Shown here piece after piece: positions 28,356 through 38,219 of a stretch of 64,000 bases of DNA; within the stretch, counting starts at the first letter, position 1, and every line of letters begins with the position of its first letter. Location of the stretch: positions 1 to 64,000 of the forward strand of contig JAQWFQ010000029.1 in the NCBI GenBank assembly GCA_029238665.1. The letters run 5' to 3'. Below the pieces are notes generated by a model. The model worked only from the letters and a program-made list of their open reading frames with translations, was not told the origin of the DNA and did not search any database. The DNA comes from Crocinitomicaceae bacterium. Its GTDB lineage: Bacteria; Bacteroidota; Bacteroidia; Flavobacteriales_D; Crocinitomicaceae. Position numbers and translations under genes: made by a program.

Positions 28356-29918
28356 TTAACTTATTTCGCAATCAGGAATATTGATTACTGAAAGTTTAAT
28401 CTTTTTTTCTGGAGCTCCAAATTTTTTAAATTCTGCAATTGATTCTAAAACATCGTGATTAATAGACTTACATTTACTTCCATCTATAGTCATAGTAACT
28501 CCCTCTGGGGCATCGTAGAAGTATTGAACAATACTTGCCTTGTTTAAAAACGTTACATCTTCAGCTAACTCGAGGTTAATTTCTCCTTTGTCTGTATCTG
28601 TTATGGTGTAGCTGTGGCGAAAGTTTCTGCGTAATATGTAGAAAACGGCAACGCCGATACCAATAAAAATACCTTTCAGTAAATCGGTTAAAAGTACACC
28701 AACAATTGTTGCTACAAAAGGAACAAACTGTTCGTATCCAGATCTAAACATGTATTTGAATAGCTGTACTTGTGCAAGTTTGTACCCAACCATGATTAAA
28801 ATAGCAGCCAATGACGCTAAAGGAATTAGGTTGATTAATGTAGGGATAAAGAAAACAGAGAGTAACAAGAGTAAGCCGTGAATAATTGTTGCAAGTTTTG
28901 ATTTTCCTCCAGCGCTTACATTAGCCGAACTTCGAACAATAACTTGTGTCACGGGTAGCCCTCCAATTAATCCTGAAACAATATTTCCTACACCTTGAGC
29001 TTTAAGCTCTCTGTTTGTAGGGGTGTGGTGTTTGTTTGGATCTAGATTGTCTGTAGCTTCAACGCTTAACAGGGTTTCTAAACTTCCCACCAATGCTATT
29101 GTTGCAGCAATAATATAAACATTAGGATTACTTAAGTAGCTAAAATTTGGAAATTGAAAAAACGTTGTAAACTCACTTAATGATGTGGCTACAGGGAGTC
29201 CAACTAAGTGTTTTTTACTCAGTGCCAATTCTGGAAAATAAGCTTGAAATAAGAGGTTTAAGCCAATTCCCAACAATACTACGATTAAGGCTCCTGGAAT
29301 TAGTTTGAATAATGCTATTTTTTTGAACCGTTCCTGATTAAATAAAATTAAAACTAGGATTGAAAGCAAGCTAATGATTATGGCTCCTGGCTCTAGTGCG
29401 TTGAATGCGTAGAGTAATTCAGAGAAGGTGTTATGACCATCTGTTTGCAAAAAAGATTCATCTCCAAAAAAGTCTGTGTCATAGCCAAATGCATGGGGGA
29501 TTTCTTTTAAAATTAAGGTGATTCCAATTGCAGCAAGCATTCCTTTAATAACCGATGATGGAAAATAATTACCAAGTATGCCAAGTCTTGCGTATCCTGC
29601 AATAATTTGAATTACTCCAGATAGAACTACAGCTACCAAAAAAGCATCAAAGCTTCCCAGTGTAGCAATTGCTGCGGTAATAATAGTGATGAGCCCTGCG
29701 GCTGGACCTGAAACGCCAATTCGACTGCCACTTAAGACCCCAACAATAATACCACCTACAATGCCGGCGATAAGCCCTGCAAAAATATTTGGTGTGCTGC
29801 CTATTCCTTCAACGTTTGTTGATGCAAACCCAATGCCTAAACAAAGGGGTAGCGCAACTAAAAATACGACTAAACTAGCCGGTAAATCTGCACCTAAGTG
29901 CTTAATGTGTTTTTTCAT
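28356..29918 (-). CDS. SulP family inorganic anion transporter (probable bicarbonate or sulfate)
   Basis: Membrane protein of 520 residues with about 11-12 helices. It begins with the SulP motif GADLPASLVVFLVALPLCLGIG and contains VSGPAAGLI. A short STAS-like C-terminal domain starts near residue 450. I chose the ATG at 29918; a TTG at 29960 directly after the upstream stop would add 14 residues. Adjacency to beta-carbonic anhydrase suggests BicA-like bicarbonate uptake, but sulfate or other anions are possible. Confidence 0.9.
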   Translation of the reverse strand: MKKHIKHLGADLPASLVVFLVALPLCLGIGFASTNVEGIGSTPNIFAGLIAGIVGGIIVGVLSGSRIGVSGPAAGLITIITAAIATLGSFDAFLVAVVLSGVIQIIAGYARLGILGNYFPSSVIKGMLAAIGITLILKEIPHAFGYDTDFFGDESFLQTDGHNTFSELLYAFNALEPGAIIISLLSILVLILFNQERFKKIALFKLIPGALIVVLLGIGLNLLFQAYFPELALSKKHLVGLPVATSLSEFTTFFQFPNFSYLSNPNVYIIAATIALVGSLETLLSVEATDNLDPNKHHTPTNRELKAQGVGNIVSGLIGGLPVTQVIVRSSANVSAGGKSKLATIIHGLLLLLSVFFIPTLINLIPLASLAAILIMVGYKLAQVQLFKYMFRSGYEQFVPFVATIVGVLLTDLLKGIFIGIGVAVFYILRRNFRHSYTITDTDKGEINLELAEDVTFLNKASIVQYFYDAPEGVTMTIDGSKCKSINHDVLESIAEFKKFGAPEKKIKLSVINIPDCEIS

Positions 29919-29960
29919 GTTTTTTTTGATATAAATGTATGCGATTGATTGTTCTTTCAA

Positions 29961-30269
29961 TTAGCAATTTATATCTGGTGGAGGGTAGGGGGTGTTGAGG
30001 TAAACACTAGCGAAAGCTGGTTGTTTAAAATGAGATTCGAGTAGTTTACTTTGATTGTCAACTTTGGGGATTAGTGCAAAATTGATGTATTTATAGTCTT
30101 TATCCTTTTCGGTGTCTTCATTTTTTGATTCTTTTTCAGAGTCATCTTCTTCTCCTTCATGAATTTCACTTACTATCTTTTCATCTGAATTAGAATTCAA
30201 AATCTGTATGTTACTAACAACCATTTGGCTAACAAAGAGCGCTAAAAAGAGTGAGATTAAAAATTTCAT
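29961..30269 (-). CDS. Small exported acidic protein of unknown function
   Basis: Protein of 102 residues with an N-terminal signal sequence (about 1-19). A strongly acidic low-complexity middle (EGEEDDSEKESKNEDTEKDK) is followed by a hydrophobic/proline-rich end, YLNTPYPPPDINC. I do not recognise a domain. It is the first gene of the SulP-carbonic anhydrase cluster. A TATCTTTA box exactly 5 nt before the ATG resembles the leaderless promoters seen elsewhere in the window. Confidence 0.7.
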   Translation of the reverse strand: MKFLISLFLALFVSQMVVSNIQILNSNSDEKIVSEIHEGEEDDSEKESKNEDTEKDKDYKYINFALIPKVDNQSKLLESHFKQPAFASVYLNTPYPPPDINC

Positions 30270-30304
30270 ACGTGTAAAGATAGCAATAATTTTATGTGCT
30301 AGTT

Positions 30305-30826
30305 CTATGTTTTCTTTATATTTTCAGTTAACATTTCATAACAAATATAGGGATGATCTTTTTTATATTTTAGGTGAACGGATCCTAATTCTACATAACC
30401 GCGATTCGCGTAAAATTTTTGATTTCGTAGGTTTTGACTAAATGTATCTAGTCGGATTGAACAGTAATTATTATTCAGGGCAAACTCTTCTGCAAACTCC
30501 ATTATTTTTCTTGCAATACCTCTCCCTTGATAAGGAGGGGAAACGGCTAATCTATGGATAACAATGTTTTTTGAATCAAAAGGAGTAAGCCAATTAATTT
30601 CAGCGTACTCCTCGTCTTGCATTTCATTCAGGACAACGACTCCAACAATTTCGGATTCTATTTTGTAAGTGAAGAGCGTTTCTGTTTGAATGTCATTGGT
30701 AATGTTTTCGATGCTTGGATAGCTCTCGTCCCATTGGTCAATGCCATTGTCGCGTAAGTTTTTGCCACACGCTTTAATTAGACTAATGATTGAATTTATT
30801 TCGGAATACGTTCCTTTCCCAATCAT
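30305..30826 (-). CDS. GNAT family N-acetyltransferase
   Basis: Protein of 173 residues. The acetyl-CoA-binding motif A appears as RLAVSPPYQGRGIARKIMEFA, with the Q/R-x-x-G-x-G core intact, and is followed by NNYCSIRLDTFSQNLRNQKFY. The acceptor substrate is unknown. It starts 3 bp after the kbl stop, so the genes are probably co-transcribed, though no functional link is evident. Confidence 0.88.
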   Translation of the reverse strand: MIGKGTYSEINSIISLIKACGKNLRDNGIDQWDESYPSIENITNDIQTETLFTYKIESEIVGVVVLNEMQDEEYAEINWLTPFDSKNIVIHRLAVSPPYQGRGIARKIMEFAEEFALNNNYCSIRLDTFSQNLRNQKFYANRGYVELGSVHLKYKKDHPYICYEMLTENIKKT

Positions 30827-30829
30827 TTT

Positions 30830-32020
30830 TTAGTCAATCACACTTAAGGCTTTCCCCACTTTAATAAATGCCGCTGCCGCCTTGTCTAAATCAGCTTTAG
30901 AGTGCGCAGCAGAAATTTGAGTTCTAATTCGTGCTTGACCTTTAGCAACAACTGGATAAAAGAACCCAATGGCATAGACCCCCTCTTGCAGTAACATATC
31001 AGCAAATTTCTGAGAAAGTGCTGCGTCATAAAGCATAATGGGTACAATTGGTGAATTACCAGGCTTGATATCAAATCCGGCAGCAACAATTTGATCTTTA
31101 AAATATGTCGTGTTTTCTTCTAAGGTATCTCTTAATTCTGTTGTTGAGCTAAGGATATCAAACACCTTGTTCGAAGCACCAACAATAGAAGGTGCTAAAG
31201 AATTGGAAAATAAATATGGTCGAGATTTTTGACGTAACATGTCAATAATTTCTTTTTTCCCCGTTGTGTATCCACCCATAGCTCCACCCAAGGCTTTGCC
31301 AAGCGTTCCTGTAATGATATCAACCTTTCCATTTACACCACAGTGTTCAGGGACACCGCGTCCTGTTTTCCCAATAAATCCTGCAGAGTGACACTCATCA
31401 CTCATTACCAGCGCATCATATTTATCTGCTAAAGCACAAATTTCATCCATCTTAGCGATATCTCCATCCATAGAGAAAACACCATCTGTAACGATAATTC
31501 TAAAGCGTTGGTCTTGTGCTTTTTTTAATTGTTCCTCCAAATCACTCATGTCAGAATGCTTGTACCTGTACCGTTGAGCTTTACAAAGACGGACACCATC
31601 AATAATTGATGCGTGGTTTAATTCATCTGAAATAATTGCATCTTCAGCCCCGAAAAGAGGTTCGAAAACACCACCGTTTGCATCAAAAGCTGCAGCGTAT
31701 AAAATAGTATCTTCTGTACCGTAGAATTTAGCAATTTTAGCCTCTAATTCTTTGTGAATGTCTTGAGTTCCACAAATAAACCGAACAGATGACATTCCGA
31801 AACCGTGCGAATCTAAGGTGTCCTTAGCGGCTTGAATAACGTCTTCATTAGAAGATAGTCCCAGGTAGTTGTTTGCGCACATAATCACGACATCTTCTCC
31901 AGTATTTACACTGACACTTGCTCCTTGAGGCGTTGTGATAACACGTTCTCTTTTATATATTCCCGCCTCATCAATGGCCTTTAATTCTGATTGAAGATGA
32001 TCTTTGATTTTTCCGTACAT
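30830..32020 (-). CDS. kbl: Glycine C-acetyltransferase (2-amino-3-ketobutyrate CoA ligase)
   Basis: PLP enzyme of 396 residues of the alpha-oxoamine synthase family. It converts 2-amino-3-oxobutyrate and CoA to glycine and acetyl-CoA in threonine breakdown. The PLP lysine is K242 in [18 protein letters not shown] and NHASIIDG are also conserved. The length equals E. coli Kbl. Threonine dehydrogenase (tdh) is not nearby. The family also includes serine palmitoyltransferase, but the sequence looks like Kbl. Confidence 0.93.
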   Translation of the reverse strand: MYGKIKDHLQSELKAIDEAGIYKRERVITTPQGASVSVNTGEDVVIMCANNYLGLSSNEDVIQAAKDTLDSHGFGMSSVRFICGTQDIHKELEAKIAKFYGTEDTILYAAAFDANGGVFEPLFGAEDAIISDELNHASIIDGVRLCKAQRYRYKHSDMSDLEEQLKKAQDQRFRIIVTDGVFSMDGDIAKMDEICALADKYDALVMSDECHSAGFIGKTGRGVPEHCGVNGKVDIITGTLGKALGGAMGGYTTGKKEIIDMLRQKSRPYLFSNSLAPSIVGASNKVFDILSSTTELRDTLEENTTYFKDQIVAAGFDIKPGNSPIVPIMLYDAALSQKFADMLLQEGVYAIGFFYPVVAKGQARIRTQISAAHSKADLDKAAAAFIKVGKALSVID

Positions 32021-32040
32021 ATGCCAATATATTTGTATTA

Positions 32041-32048
32041 CAAATGTA
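32041..32048 (-). promoter_or_regulatory. -7 box of the kbl operon inside a short palindrome
   Basis: The minus strand reads TACATTTG 20 nt before the ATG. It is embedded in the palindrome ATTACA-AA-TGTAAT (32037-32050), which may be chance or an operator half-site pair. Confidence 0.45.
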
Positions 32049-32103
32049 ATGAGAAAAGCTGATTTTTAGAAGTAGGAAAGGAATTATTGAGTAGGTAAAT
32101 GGA

Positions 32104-34599
32104 TTAAAAATTCCATTTTAAGCTCCGATTATCAAGAATTGCGAAGGATACTTTCCAACTTGGGGTGGGGGCTATCTGATTTCCGTCAGATAAGACACCG
32201 TAGACACCAACCCTTAGACGTCTTTTTGAAAACTTAAAATTTCGTTCCAGGCCAGCGAGCACTTCGTAGTGCTCCCAGTTAAATTCAGGAACGTACAAGG
32301 CACCTGCACCTAAAACTAAACCAATACGTGTTTTTTTCATCCACGGAATTTTATTTAGAATTGCTCCGTTATCGTGGTGTACAAAATGTGCTTCTAAATA
32401 AATTTTTTCACTTGGCAGTGTTGAGTCAAGCCCTTGAAATGAATGCAGGGGGTTAGAAAACCAAATAGGATCACTCCTTCTATGAAATTTTTGATCTGCA
32501 TCTTTGAGTGAGGTTGTATTTAAAAATTGTCCCGATTTAATATGATAGCTAGACGTGCCTAATGTTCCAATTTTAAAGGTTTGCATAACTCCCCCCAGAA
32601 TGTAGTCGTGGTTTACATCACTTCCGAATAGGTTTGGAATTCCTTTTTCATAATAGAGGTAGAATGTTGGCCATCGAGAACCCAATAACACCTTTCTGTT
32701 AGGCTCCTTCATGTACTTTTGGTTGGGAGTAAACCGCAATGTCACGTTAACGATAAAAGCTTGGTATGTATCAAAGCTAGTTGGGTCGTTGTTTGGGAAG
32801 GCATCATCAAGGTCAAGGAATTTGTACCCTTCTAAACTCCTTCGTTCGCTCATACTTGCGTCAGTGTCTAAATATAAACCATTTAGAAGTTCATAGCTGT
32901 TCCCTATGGTAAGGTCTGTCGTTTCGATGAAGTTATCTCTCCTGTAAATTTGTGTAATAGCATCATAGCCACGAATGACATCGAAACTGTGTGAAAAATT
33001 GGTACGCAATGTTCCAAAATGAAACGGGTCATATCGGTAACTCCAGTTGGTTGATCCTTTTAAATCACCATTTAATAGCCCAACTGAAAACTCCGAATAA
33101 GAATCGATGAATCGCTCATCTTTCCATTTTTTAAAATAAGAAAATCCTGGCGCAATCCTCGGTCCTGCAATCATAATAGGACGAATAAAGGCCGCAAGGG
33201 AATTGATTGTCCACTGTGTTTTTTTTGCGCGATTTCTATGATCGAACCCCCACCAAAGTATTTTTAATGCTGTTACTTTGTTAAACACAGCATCAATAGA
33301 GTCAAGGTATTCTTTTCTATTTCGGTAATCTTTAATACTGTCGTTGACTGCGATGTATTCACGTTCTTCAGGTGTTAGGCTTCCGACACGTTTGTCTTTC
33401 CAAAAAACGGAATCTTTTTCGTAGGCTTCTTTTTCTGTAATTGAAAGTTCATTGTTAAAATATCGATGGGGAAAATTAGGATTAAAATTATACTTGGTGT
33501 ACTCAGCGAAAGTCGTACACGTTGATGTTTGGTCTTTATATTTCACTCCGTAGTCAAGGGTTTGGCTTCTTAGTACACATAAGGTGTCCCCAAAATGGTC
33601 AAACTCTTGATCAATTGAGAAGTAATCATAGATTAACAGATTTCCTTTTTCCATGGTAAGTTCAAGCTTCTGAACGAGCCATAGTGTGTCTATTACGTAG
33701 ATGTATCCTTTTAATGTTGTTGTCGCACTATTTCTAGGGATAATTTTAACCTTGCTTATTTGTTTTCCATCCTCTTCATATTGTTCAACAAGGCGGTATT
33801 TGTAAGATAGGATTCCCGGCCCAGAAATAGGTGAGCTTACGGGAGTTTGATGTAGGTCGTTGAGGTGTAATAAGTTTTGAAAGAAATTAAAGTTTGATTT
33901 AATTGTAGTTGTATAGTAAAGGTTGTTGTGTTTAGCTCCACGAGCATCATAGGCATTTCTGATTTCTTTCACTTGATTCTTTCCGCCATAGTGACGTGTA
34001 AAATCAACTTCAATCAGGTTCATATTATTTGCCAAGGCTTCGTCTTCTTTTCGTTTTTCAGCGAAAGGGTCAACAATACCATTGGGGTCCAGGTTTTCAC
34101 CCTCTTCTTGACGGTTTTTTTTCTTTTTTTTCTCTTTTCGATTAATTTTTTCAGAGGCTTTAATATACCCTGTTACGGTGTGTGGGTAATTCCAAGGATT
34201 TGTTTGGTCTCGTCTCTTAATCACCTCAAGCATGATATCTCTGCCTGGATTCGTTTTTTTAACAGAGACATCAACATGTTCAATTTCTTGAATGTTGGTA
34301 GGGTAGAGCTTATGGTTTTTTGTTACGGTATGCTCTCCAATTGTTACATAGGCTTCAGTGTTGTCATACCCCATTGATGTTATAACTAAGAAATATTCTC
34401 CTTGATTGATACGCATTTCATAATGCCCATGTAGGTCGGCCATGGTTCTCAACTCAACCGCATTCTTTACATAGATTTTTGCATACGGAATTGGAATGTC
34501 ATTTTCATCTGAAATTATACCTGTAAGCAATTGTTGTGCAAACGATAAATTCGACACAAAACTGACAGTTATAAAGATTAAAAGCAATAAAGATTTCAT
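32104..34599 (-). CDS. DUF5686 outer membrane protein with carboxypeptidase-like regulatory domain
   Basis: Protein of 831 residues with a signal peptide (about 1-22, ending SFAQ). An N-terminal CarboxypepD_reg-like beta-sandwich (LTGIISDENDIPIPYAKIYV) is followed by a DUF5686 region and a C-terminal 16-18 strand barrel-like half. It contains a very basic run near residue 160 (KINRKEKKKKKNRQEEG). These proteins are outer-membrane located in Bacteroidota, but their function is not established. I used the ATG at 34599, directly before the signal peptide; a longer start would place 12 residues ahead of it. Confidence 0.88.
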   Translation of the reverse strand: MKSLLLLIFITVSFVSNLSFAQQLLTGIISDENDIPIPYAKIYVKNAVELRTMADLHGHYEMRINQGEYFLVITSMGYDNTEAYVTIGEHTVTKNHKLYPTNIQEIEHVDVSVKKTNPGRDIMLEVIKRRDQTNPWNYPHTVTGYIKASEKINRKEKKKKKNRQEEGENLDPNGIVDPFAEKRKEDEALANNMNLIEVDFTRHYGGKNQVKEIRNAYDARGAKHNNLYYTTTIKSNFNFFQNLLHLNDLHQTPVSSPISGPGILSYKYRLVEQYEEDGKQISKVKIIPRNSATTTLKGYIYVIDTLWLVQKLELTMEKGNLLIYDYFSIDQEFDHFGDTLCVLRSQTLDYGVKYKDQTSTCTTFAEYTKYNFNPNFPHRYFNNELSITEKEAYEKDSVFWKDKRVGSLTPEEREYIAVNDSIKDYRNRKEYLDSIDAVFNKVTALKILWWGFDHRNRAKKTQWTINSLAAFIRPIMIAGPRIAPGFSYFKKWKDERFIDSYSEFSVGLLNGDLKGSTNWSYRYDPFHFGTLRTNFSHSFDVIRGYDAITQIYRRDNFIETTDLTIGNSYELLNGLYLDTDASMSERRSLEGYKFLDLDDAFPNNDPTSFDTYQAFIVNVTLRFTPNQKYMKEPNRKVLLGSRWPTFYLYYEKGIPNLFGSDVNHDYILGGVMQTFKIGTLGTSSYHIKSGQFLNTTSLKDADQKFHRRSDPIWFSNPLHSFQGLDSTLPSEKIYLEAHFVHHDNGAILNKIPWMKKTRIGLVLGAGALYVPEFNWEHYEVLAGLERNFKFSKRRLRVGVYGVLSDGNQIAPTPSWKVSFAILDNRSLKWNF

Positions 34600-34622
34600 T
34601 CCAATTAACGGATAAAATGAGC

Positions 34623-34648
34623 AGTCAACACTCAAAAGTATGTTGACT
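34623..34648 (-). promoter_or_regulatory. Inverted repeat flanking the -7 box of the DUF5686 gene (putative operator)
   Basis: The 8-bp arms AGTCAACA (34623-34630) and TGTTGACT (34641-34648) are perfect and 10 bp apart. The space between them contains the minus-strand box TACTTTTG (34633-34640), 33 nt before the ATG. The symmetric placement suggests a repressor site over the promoter. Confidence 0.4.
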
Positions 34649-34762
34649 CTTGATTTAAGTTATATAACTAAAAGTAAGAAAATACCTTGTGGAACACCTA
34701 ACAAACCGGATTGACGAGCAATAAACCAGCTTAATGTTAACAATATTTAGGATGAGTGGTAA

Positions 34763-34987
34763 TTACTTTTTTAACGCTTCTTGTTCTTCGAGAAACTTTA
34801 CGTGCTTTTCCATGCGTTTAATCATCCACCGTTTAACAACAAACATAAACAGTGCAATTCCTGCAAATACATAGTAAAAACTCCACTTACGAAAACCTTC
34901 AACAAGTCCCATATAAGTTACAACGACAAGTACAAAAACAGCCATTAATAACCAGAAGTAAAGCATTAATTTGTTGTAAGTTTTCAT
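34763..34987 (-). CDS. Small membrane protein, two predicted helices
   Basis: Protein of 74 residues with helices at about 7-29 and 37-55, then a basic, charged C-terminus (KRWMIKRMEKHVKFLEEQEALKK). I do not recognise a named family. Small two-helix proteins are often found at this position after lptC in related genomes. It is the last gene of the coaX-lptC run, 24 bp after lptC. Confidence 0.7.
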   Translation of the reverse strand: MKTYNKLMLYFWLLMAVFVLVVVTYMGLVEGFRKWSFYYVFAGIALFMFVVKRWMIKRMEKHVKFLEEQEALKK

Positions 34988-35011
34988 AGGCTTAAATAGT
35001 TAAAATAGTAA

Positions 35012-35581
35012 TTATTTGGATAGATTAAATTTCCCGTAAGGCTCTAATATTTTGTAATGAACAAACTCTTGCGTTGTCTGAAGTCCACGGCCCCATCCTT
35101 GAACGGAATTGTCCGGTGATTTAACAATTACATTTTTGTTCGTATATATTGTGCTGTCATTTTGATTCCAAAATAGCTCTTCGGTTTCTAAACGTTGTTC
35201 TTTTTCTAGATTCAATAAACCAACAGAGTCACGAACAACAACCTCTCCTGTTTCGTAGTTTATTTCACCGTAAAGTGCGGTTAGTTTTGATATGACTTTA
35301 CCATCTTCAGAATAAAAATCAACCTTTACACCATCTTTTAGTTTGGTTATGTGGGTTGGGACTAAATATGTTTCTGCAAGTGTAGCATAGATTTCTACAC
35401 GTGCATAGCCAGAGTCATTATAGAACATGTTGAACTCACTCATGACATCATTGGGAGCATCTTCATTGAAGGTTACTTTTTGAATGGTGTTCAAATCATT
35501 AACACATGAAAAAAGAAAACCTGTCATAAAAATTATGACAGGTATCTTGGTTAATAAGCTAATTGATGAACGACTGCTCAT
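35012..35581 (-). CDS. lptC: LPS export periplasmic lipoprotein LptC
   Basis: Protein of 189 residues with a lipoprotein signal (lipobox FLFSC, Cys near residue 25). The LptC/OstA-like beta-jellyroll region follows (VDFYSEDGKVISKLTALYGEINYETGEVVVRDSVGL). It would bridge the LptBFG transporter and periplasmic LptA. I used the ATG at 35581, which starts the signal peptide and lies 1 bp from the preceding stop. A perfect 11-bp inverted repeat falls inside the signal-peptide codons. Confidence 0.88.
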   Translation of the reverse strand: MSSRSSISLLTKIPVIIFMTGFLFSCVNDLNTIQKVTFNEDAPNDVMSEFNMFYNDSGYARVEIYATLAETYLVPTHITKLKDGVKVDFYSEDGKVISKLTALYGEINYETGEVVVRDSVGLLNLEKEQRLETEELFWNQNDSTIYTNKNVIVKSPDNSVQGWGRGLQTTQEFVHYKILEPYGKFNLSK

Positions 35582-35582
35582 A

Positions 35583-36854
35583 CTATTGTTTTGGATTAAC
35601 AGAAATTCCGTAGCAAGAAAGGTTAACAGAATCTGGAGAGCCATTTTCGAAAACCATACCGTCAGTTGGGTATTTTTTTCTAAAGCTTGCTATTGTTCCT
35701 CCTGTAGATTCACCTAACGATCTTGCTTGCTCTAATAATTGAACCGCATAGATATAATTACACTGTCTTTCGAATGTTGAAGAACCACAATTGTTTGCAT
35801 TTTTCCCTACCGAAGAACCTGCAATGGTTAATGCTTTACCTCTTAGTTGACCTTTTACAGACATTGCTGTGTTATAAGCAGCCGTATAAGAACCCGATTG
35901 GTACTTTGCCCGTGCAATTTCATACGTAATCTCTTCTGACTTCTCTTCATTTGGAGCAAGTGTCTTAGCTGTACTTAAAACTGAAATGGCTGAAGAGAAT
36001 TTCTTTTGAGCTAACAGGGCTTTCGCCTTGATCATTTGCGCATCAAAAGATGTTGGGTCAATTGCAACATAGATGTCAATTAATTCAAAATACTCGCTAC
36101 TTTCAGTGCATTCTTTTTTCTCTAACAATGTGATGAAGTTGAGTACAGATGCTTTTTTTACTTCAGGATCTACAGGTAAGTTTTCCATATACCCTTTCAA
36201 ATCTGGAAGTATGTCATCACAGCTTCTCACAACGTAGTTAAAGTAACTCGTTATTGTCTCTTGTGTTTTAACGGACATTCCAGCTTGACTAATAAGTGTA
36301 GACAATTCAAAGTACTCTGAAATCATACGCTGTTTTAATACTAACTTATCTGAATCAGATGCCTCAGAGAACATCGCATATGTGTTGTAGTAAAAGTAAG
36401 ACACGTAGGCTTCATTTGTTGCAATTCCCTTTGTATCAATCCCTCTTCTAAATAAGCTGTCTGCTTTTTTACGGTTAGGTTTTGTTGTTTGTAGAATTGC
36501 AGAAGCTCTCGAAAAGTCATCTTTTATGTTGTAAAATCCTGCAGTTTCAACCCTGTCCCAAGCGGCAATTAAGGTGTCGTTGTATGCTGCTTTATCGGCT
36601 TTGTCTTTTGCTGTATTTACGGCATTTCTCAACGTCCCAATCATACGTGCATAGTTTGGAGCATCGTATCCACCACAAATTTCTTCTCCTTTTAGGTAGT
36701 ATGTTGCTGCACCAGGATAGTTTTTAATTTTAAGCTCCTCTCCAGCCAAAAAACGCATACGTTTGCATTCTCTAGCTTTATCCTCATCTTGAGCGTATGA
36801 GTTAAATCCTACTGCAATTAAAGCGCCTAGTAATAATAATCTTCCCAATTTCAT
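35583..36854 (-). CDS. Exported tetratricopeptide repeat protein
   Basis: Protein of 423 residues with a signal peptide (about 1-21, ending SYAQ). Helical repeats of the TPR type follow (GEELKIKNYPGAATYYLKGE, KALLAQKKFSSAISVLSTAK). Two cysteine pairs near the C-terminus (NNCGSSTFERQCNYI) could form disulfides. The position between an outer membrane barrel protein and lptC is conserved in many Bacteroidota, but a specific function is not known to me. Confidence 0.85.
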   Translation of the reverse strand: MKLGRLLLLGALIAVGFNSYAQDEDKARECKRMRFLAGEELKIKNYPGAATYYLKGEEICGGYDAPNYARMIGTLRNAVNTAKDKADKAAYNDTLIAAWDRVETAGFYNIKDDFSRASAILQTTKPNRKKADSLFRRGIDTKGIATNEAYVSYFYYNTYAMFSEASDSDKLVLKQRMISEYFELSTLISQAGMSVKTQETITSYFNYVVRSCDDILPDLKGYMENLPVDPEVKKASVLNFITLLEKKECTESSEYFELIDIYVAIDPTSFDAQMIKAKALLAQKKFSSAISVLSTAKTLAPNEEKSEEITYEIARAKYQSGSYTAAYNTAMSVKGQLRGKALTIAGSSVGKNANNCGSSTFERQCNYIYAVQLLEQARSLGESTGGTIASFRKKYPTDGMVFENGSPDSVNLSCYGISVNPKQ

Positions 36855-36866
36855 TTTTATATTTTA

Positions 36867-38219
36867 TTAATTCAATTTACGTTTAACAAACCACTTGTCC
36901 GCACCTGGAGCAATGGATACCCCGATATTGATTCCGTAGTATTGTTCCTTAAATGCATGACTATCTGCAATACCTCTTTGTCCAATTGTGAAACCTAAGT
37001 TTATCGAAGAAAGCGAGTTTTGAACGACAACCGGAATACCAAATCCAAATGTTGTGCCAAAGTCTGAAACTTGTTGACCATTTGTTTGGTATGGAAGTGT
37101 AAGTTGGTAAATACCAGCACGATATTTTATTCTGTGATAAAGCTTTGTTGTTACTTTGTTGGTGATGAAATCTGTTTCAGGAATGTATTCAATACCAAAG
37201 GTCATTTTCGATGTGTTCTTAAATGAGTTGGTAAATGTATTGTCAAATGTGTTTTCGTATTGGCTCCAGTCTGACTGTCTGTATGAAGCATGAAAAGAAA
37301 TTGCTGAATTAAGTTCGTTGGTTGTTTCTTTTCTGCTAATGGTCCTTAATGTGTAGTTTAAACCAACAGTGTAAGCAGGGATGTTGCTAACATTTCCATC
37401 TGTTGTTTGCGAGAAAGAGGTTGTGTCGAAGTCGTTAGGATTATCTACATTACCACCGTAGTAGATCCCTTCTTCATAGGTTCCGTTTATTTTTTGAAAG
37501 GGCTCAATTACGCTAAAAAGGCTAAAGGTATGTCGGTCATTTATTTTTTGAACATAGCTCAGCCCAAGATCATAATGAAAGGCACGGATTTGCATTGATT
37601 TAATACTGATGCCACCAGCATAAGTATCGATACCAGATTGAATTAAACCACTTTTACGTGTATTTGATGTGTTTCCAAACAGGTAACCAAAATTTGCCCC
37701 AACCGAAAGAGTAGTCCCTTTGTATTTTATGAGGTTAGAGGAAAGTCCTAAAAAGACTTCGTTAATCCCTCCTTCTCCAGAATACGTGTAGATCAAAGAG
37801 TCTTGTTCAACTAAAATTCGAGAGCTAAATTCATAGCCTCTTCGTGCGTAGGGTTTTAAACCAAAAGCTAACCCAAAATAATTACTAAAAGACAGACCTA
37901 GTGCAAAGTTTTGAATGCCTGTTATGCTTGCAAAGTTTGAATTGCCTCCTTCTGTAAAGTTTGAAAGTGTAGAAGAAACCCCTAAAGAAAATAAAGGCTG
38001 ACCTTTACCAAGAGCACTGTAGCTCGCAGGGTTGTAGAAGTTTAGCGCAGTAGAATCTTGAATGGTTATTGTTGTGTTTCCCAGTGCTGAGAATAACGCA
38101 TGATTTAACCCGCTAATTTCACCTAAGCCAAATGAGCTGTACGGGCTGTTAATGTTGCTTTGAGCCATGGTGAAATTCCCACAGAGTAGGACTAAAAATG
38201 ATACAGCTAGATTACGCAT
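36867..38219 (-). CDS. Outer membrane beta-barrel protein
   Basis: Protein of 450 residues with a signal peptide (about 1-19, ending TMAQ). Alternating aromatic beta-strands start with NINSPYSSFGLGEISG, which resembles FadL-like/PorV-type barrels of Bacteroidota. I used the ATG at 38219, which overlaps the coaX 3' end by 8 bp; an ATG at 38237 would add six residues ahead of the signal peptide. The cargo or channel function is unknown. Confidence 0.85.
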   Translation of the reverse strand: MRNLAVSFLVLLCGNFTMAQSNINSPYSSFGLGEISGLNHALFSALGNTTITIQDSTALNFYNPASYSALGKGQPLFSLGVSSTLSNFTEGGNSNFASITGIQNFALGLSFSNYFGLAFGLKPYARRGYEFSSRILVEQDSLIYTYSGEGGINEVFLGLSSNLIKYKGTTLSVGANFGYLFGNTSNTRKSGLIQSGIDTYAGGISIKSMQIRAFHYDLGLSYVQKINDRHTFSLFSVIEPFQKINGTYEEGIYYGGNVDNPNDFDTTSFSQTTDGNVSNIPAYTVGLNYTLRTISRKETTNELNSAISFHASYRQSDWSQYENTFDNTFTNSFKNTSKMTFGIEYIPETDFITNKVTTKLYHRIKYRAGIYQLTLPYQTNGQQVSDFGTTFGFGIPVVVQNSLSSINLGFTIGQRGIADSHAFKEQYYGINIGVSIAPGADKWFVKRKLN

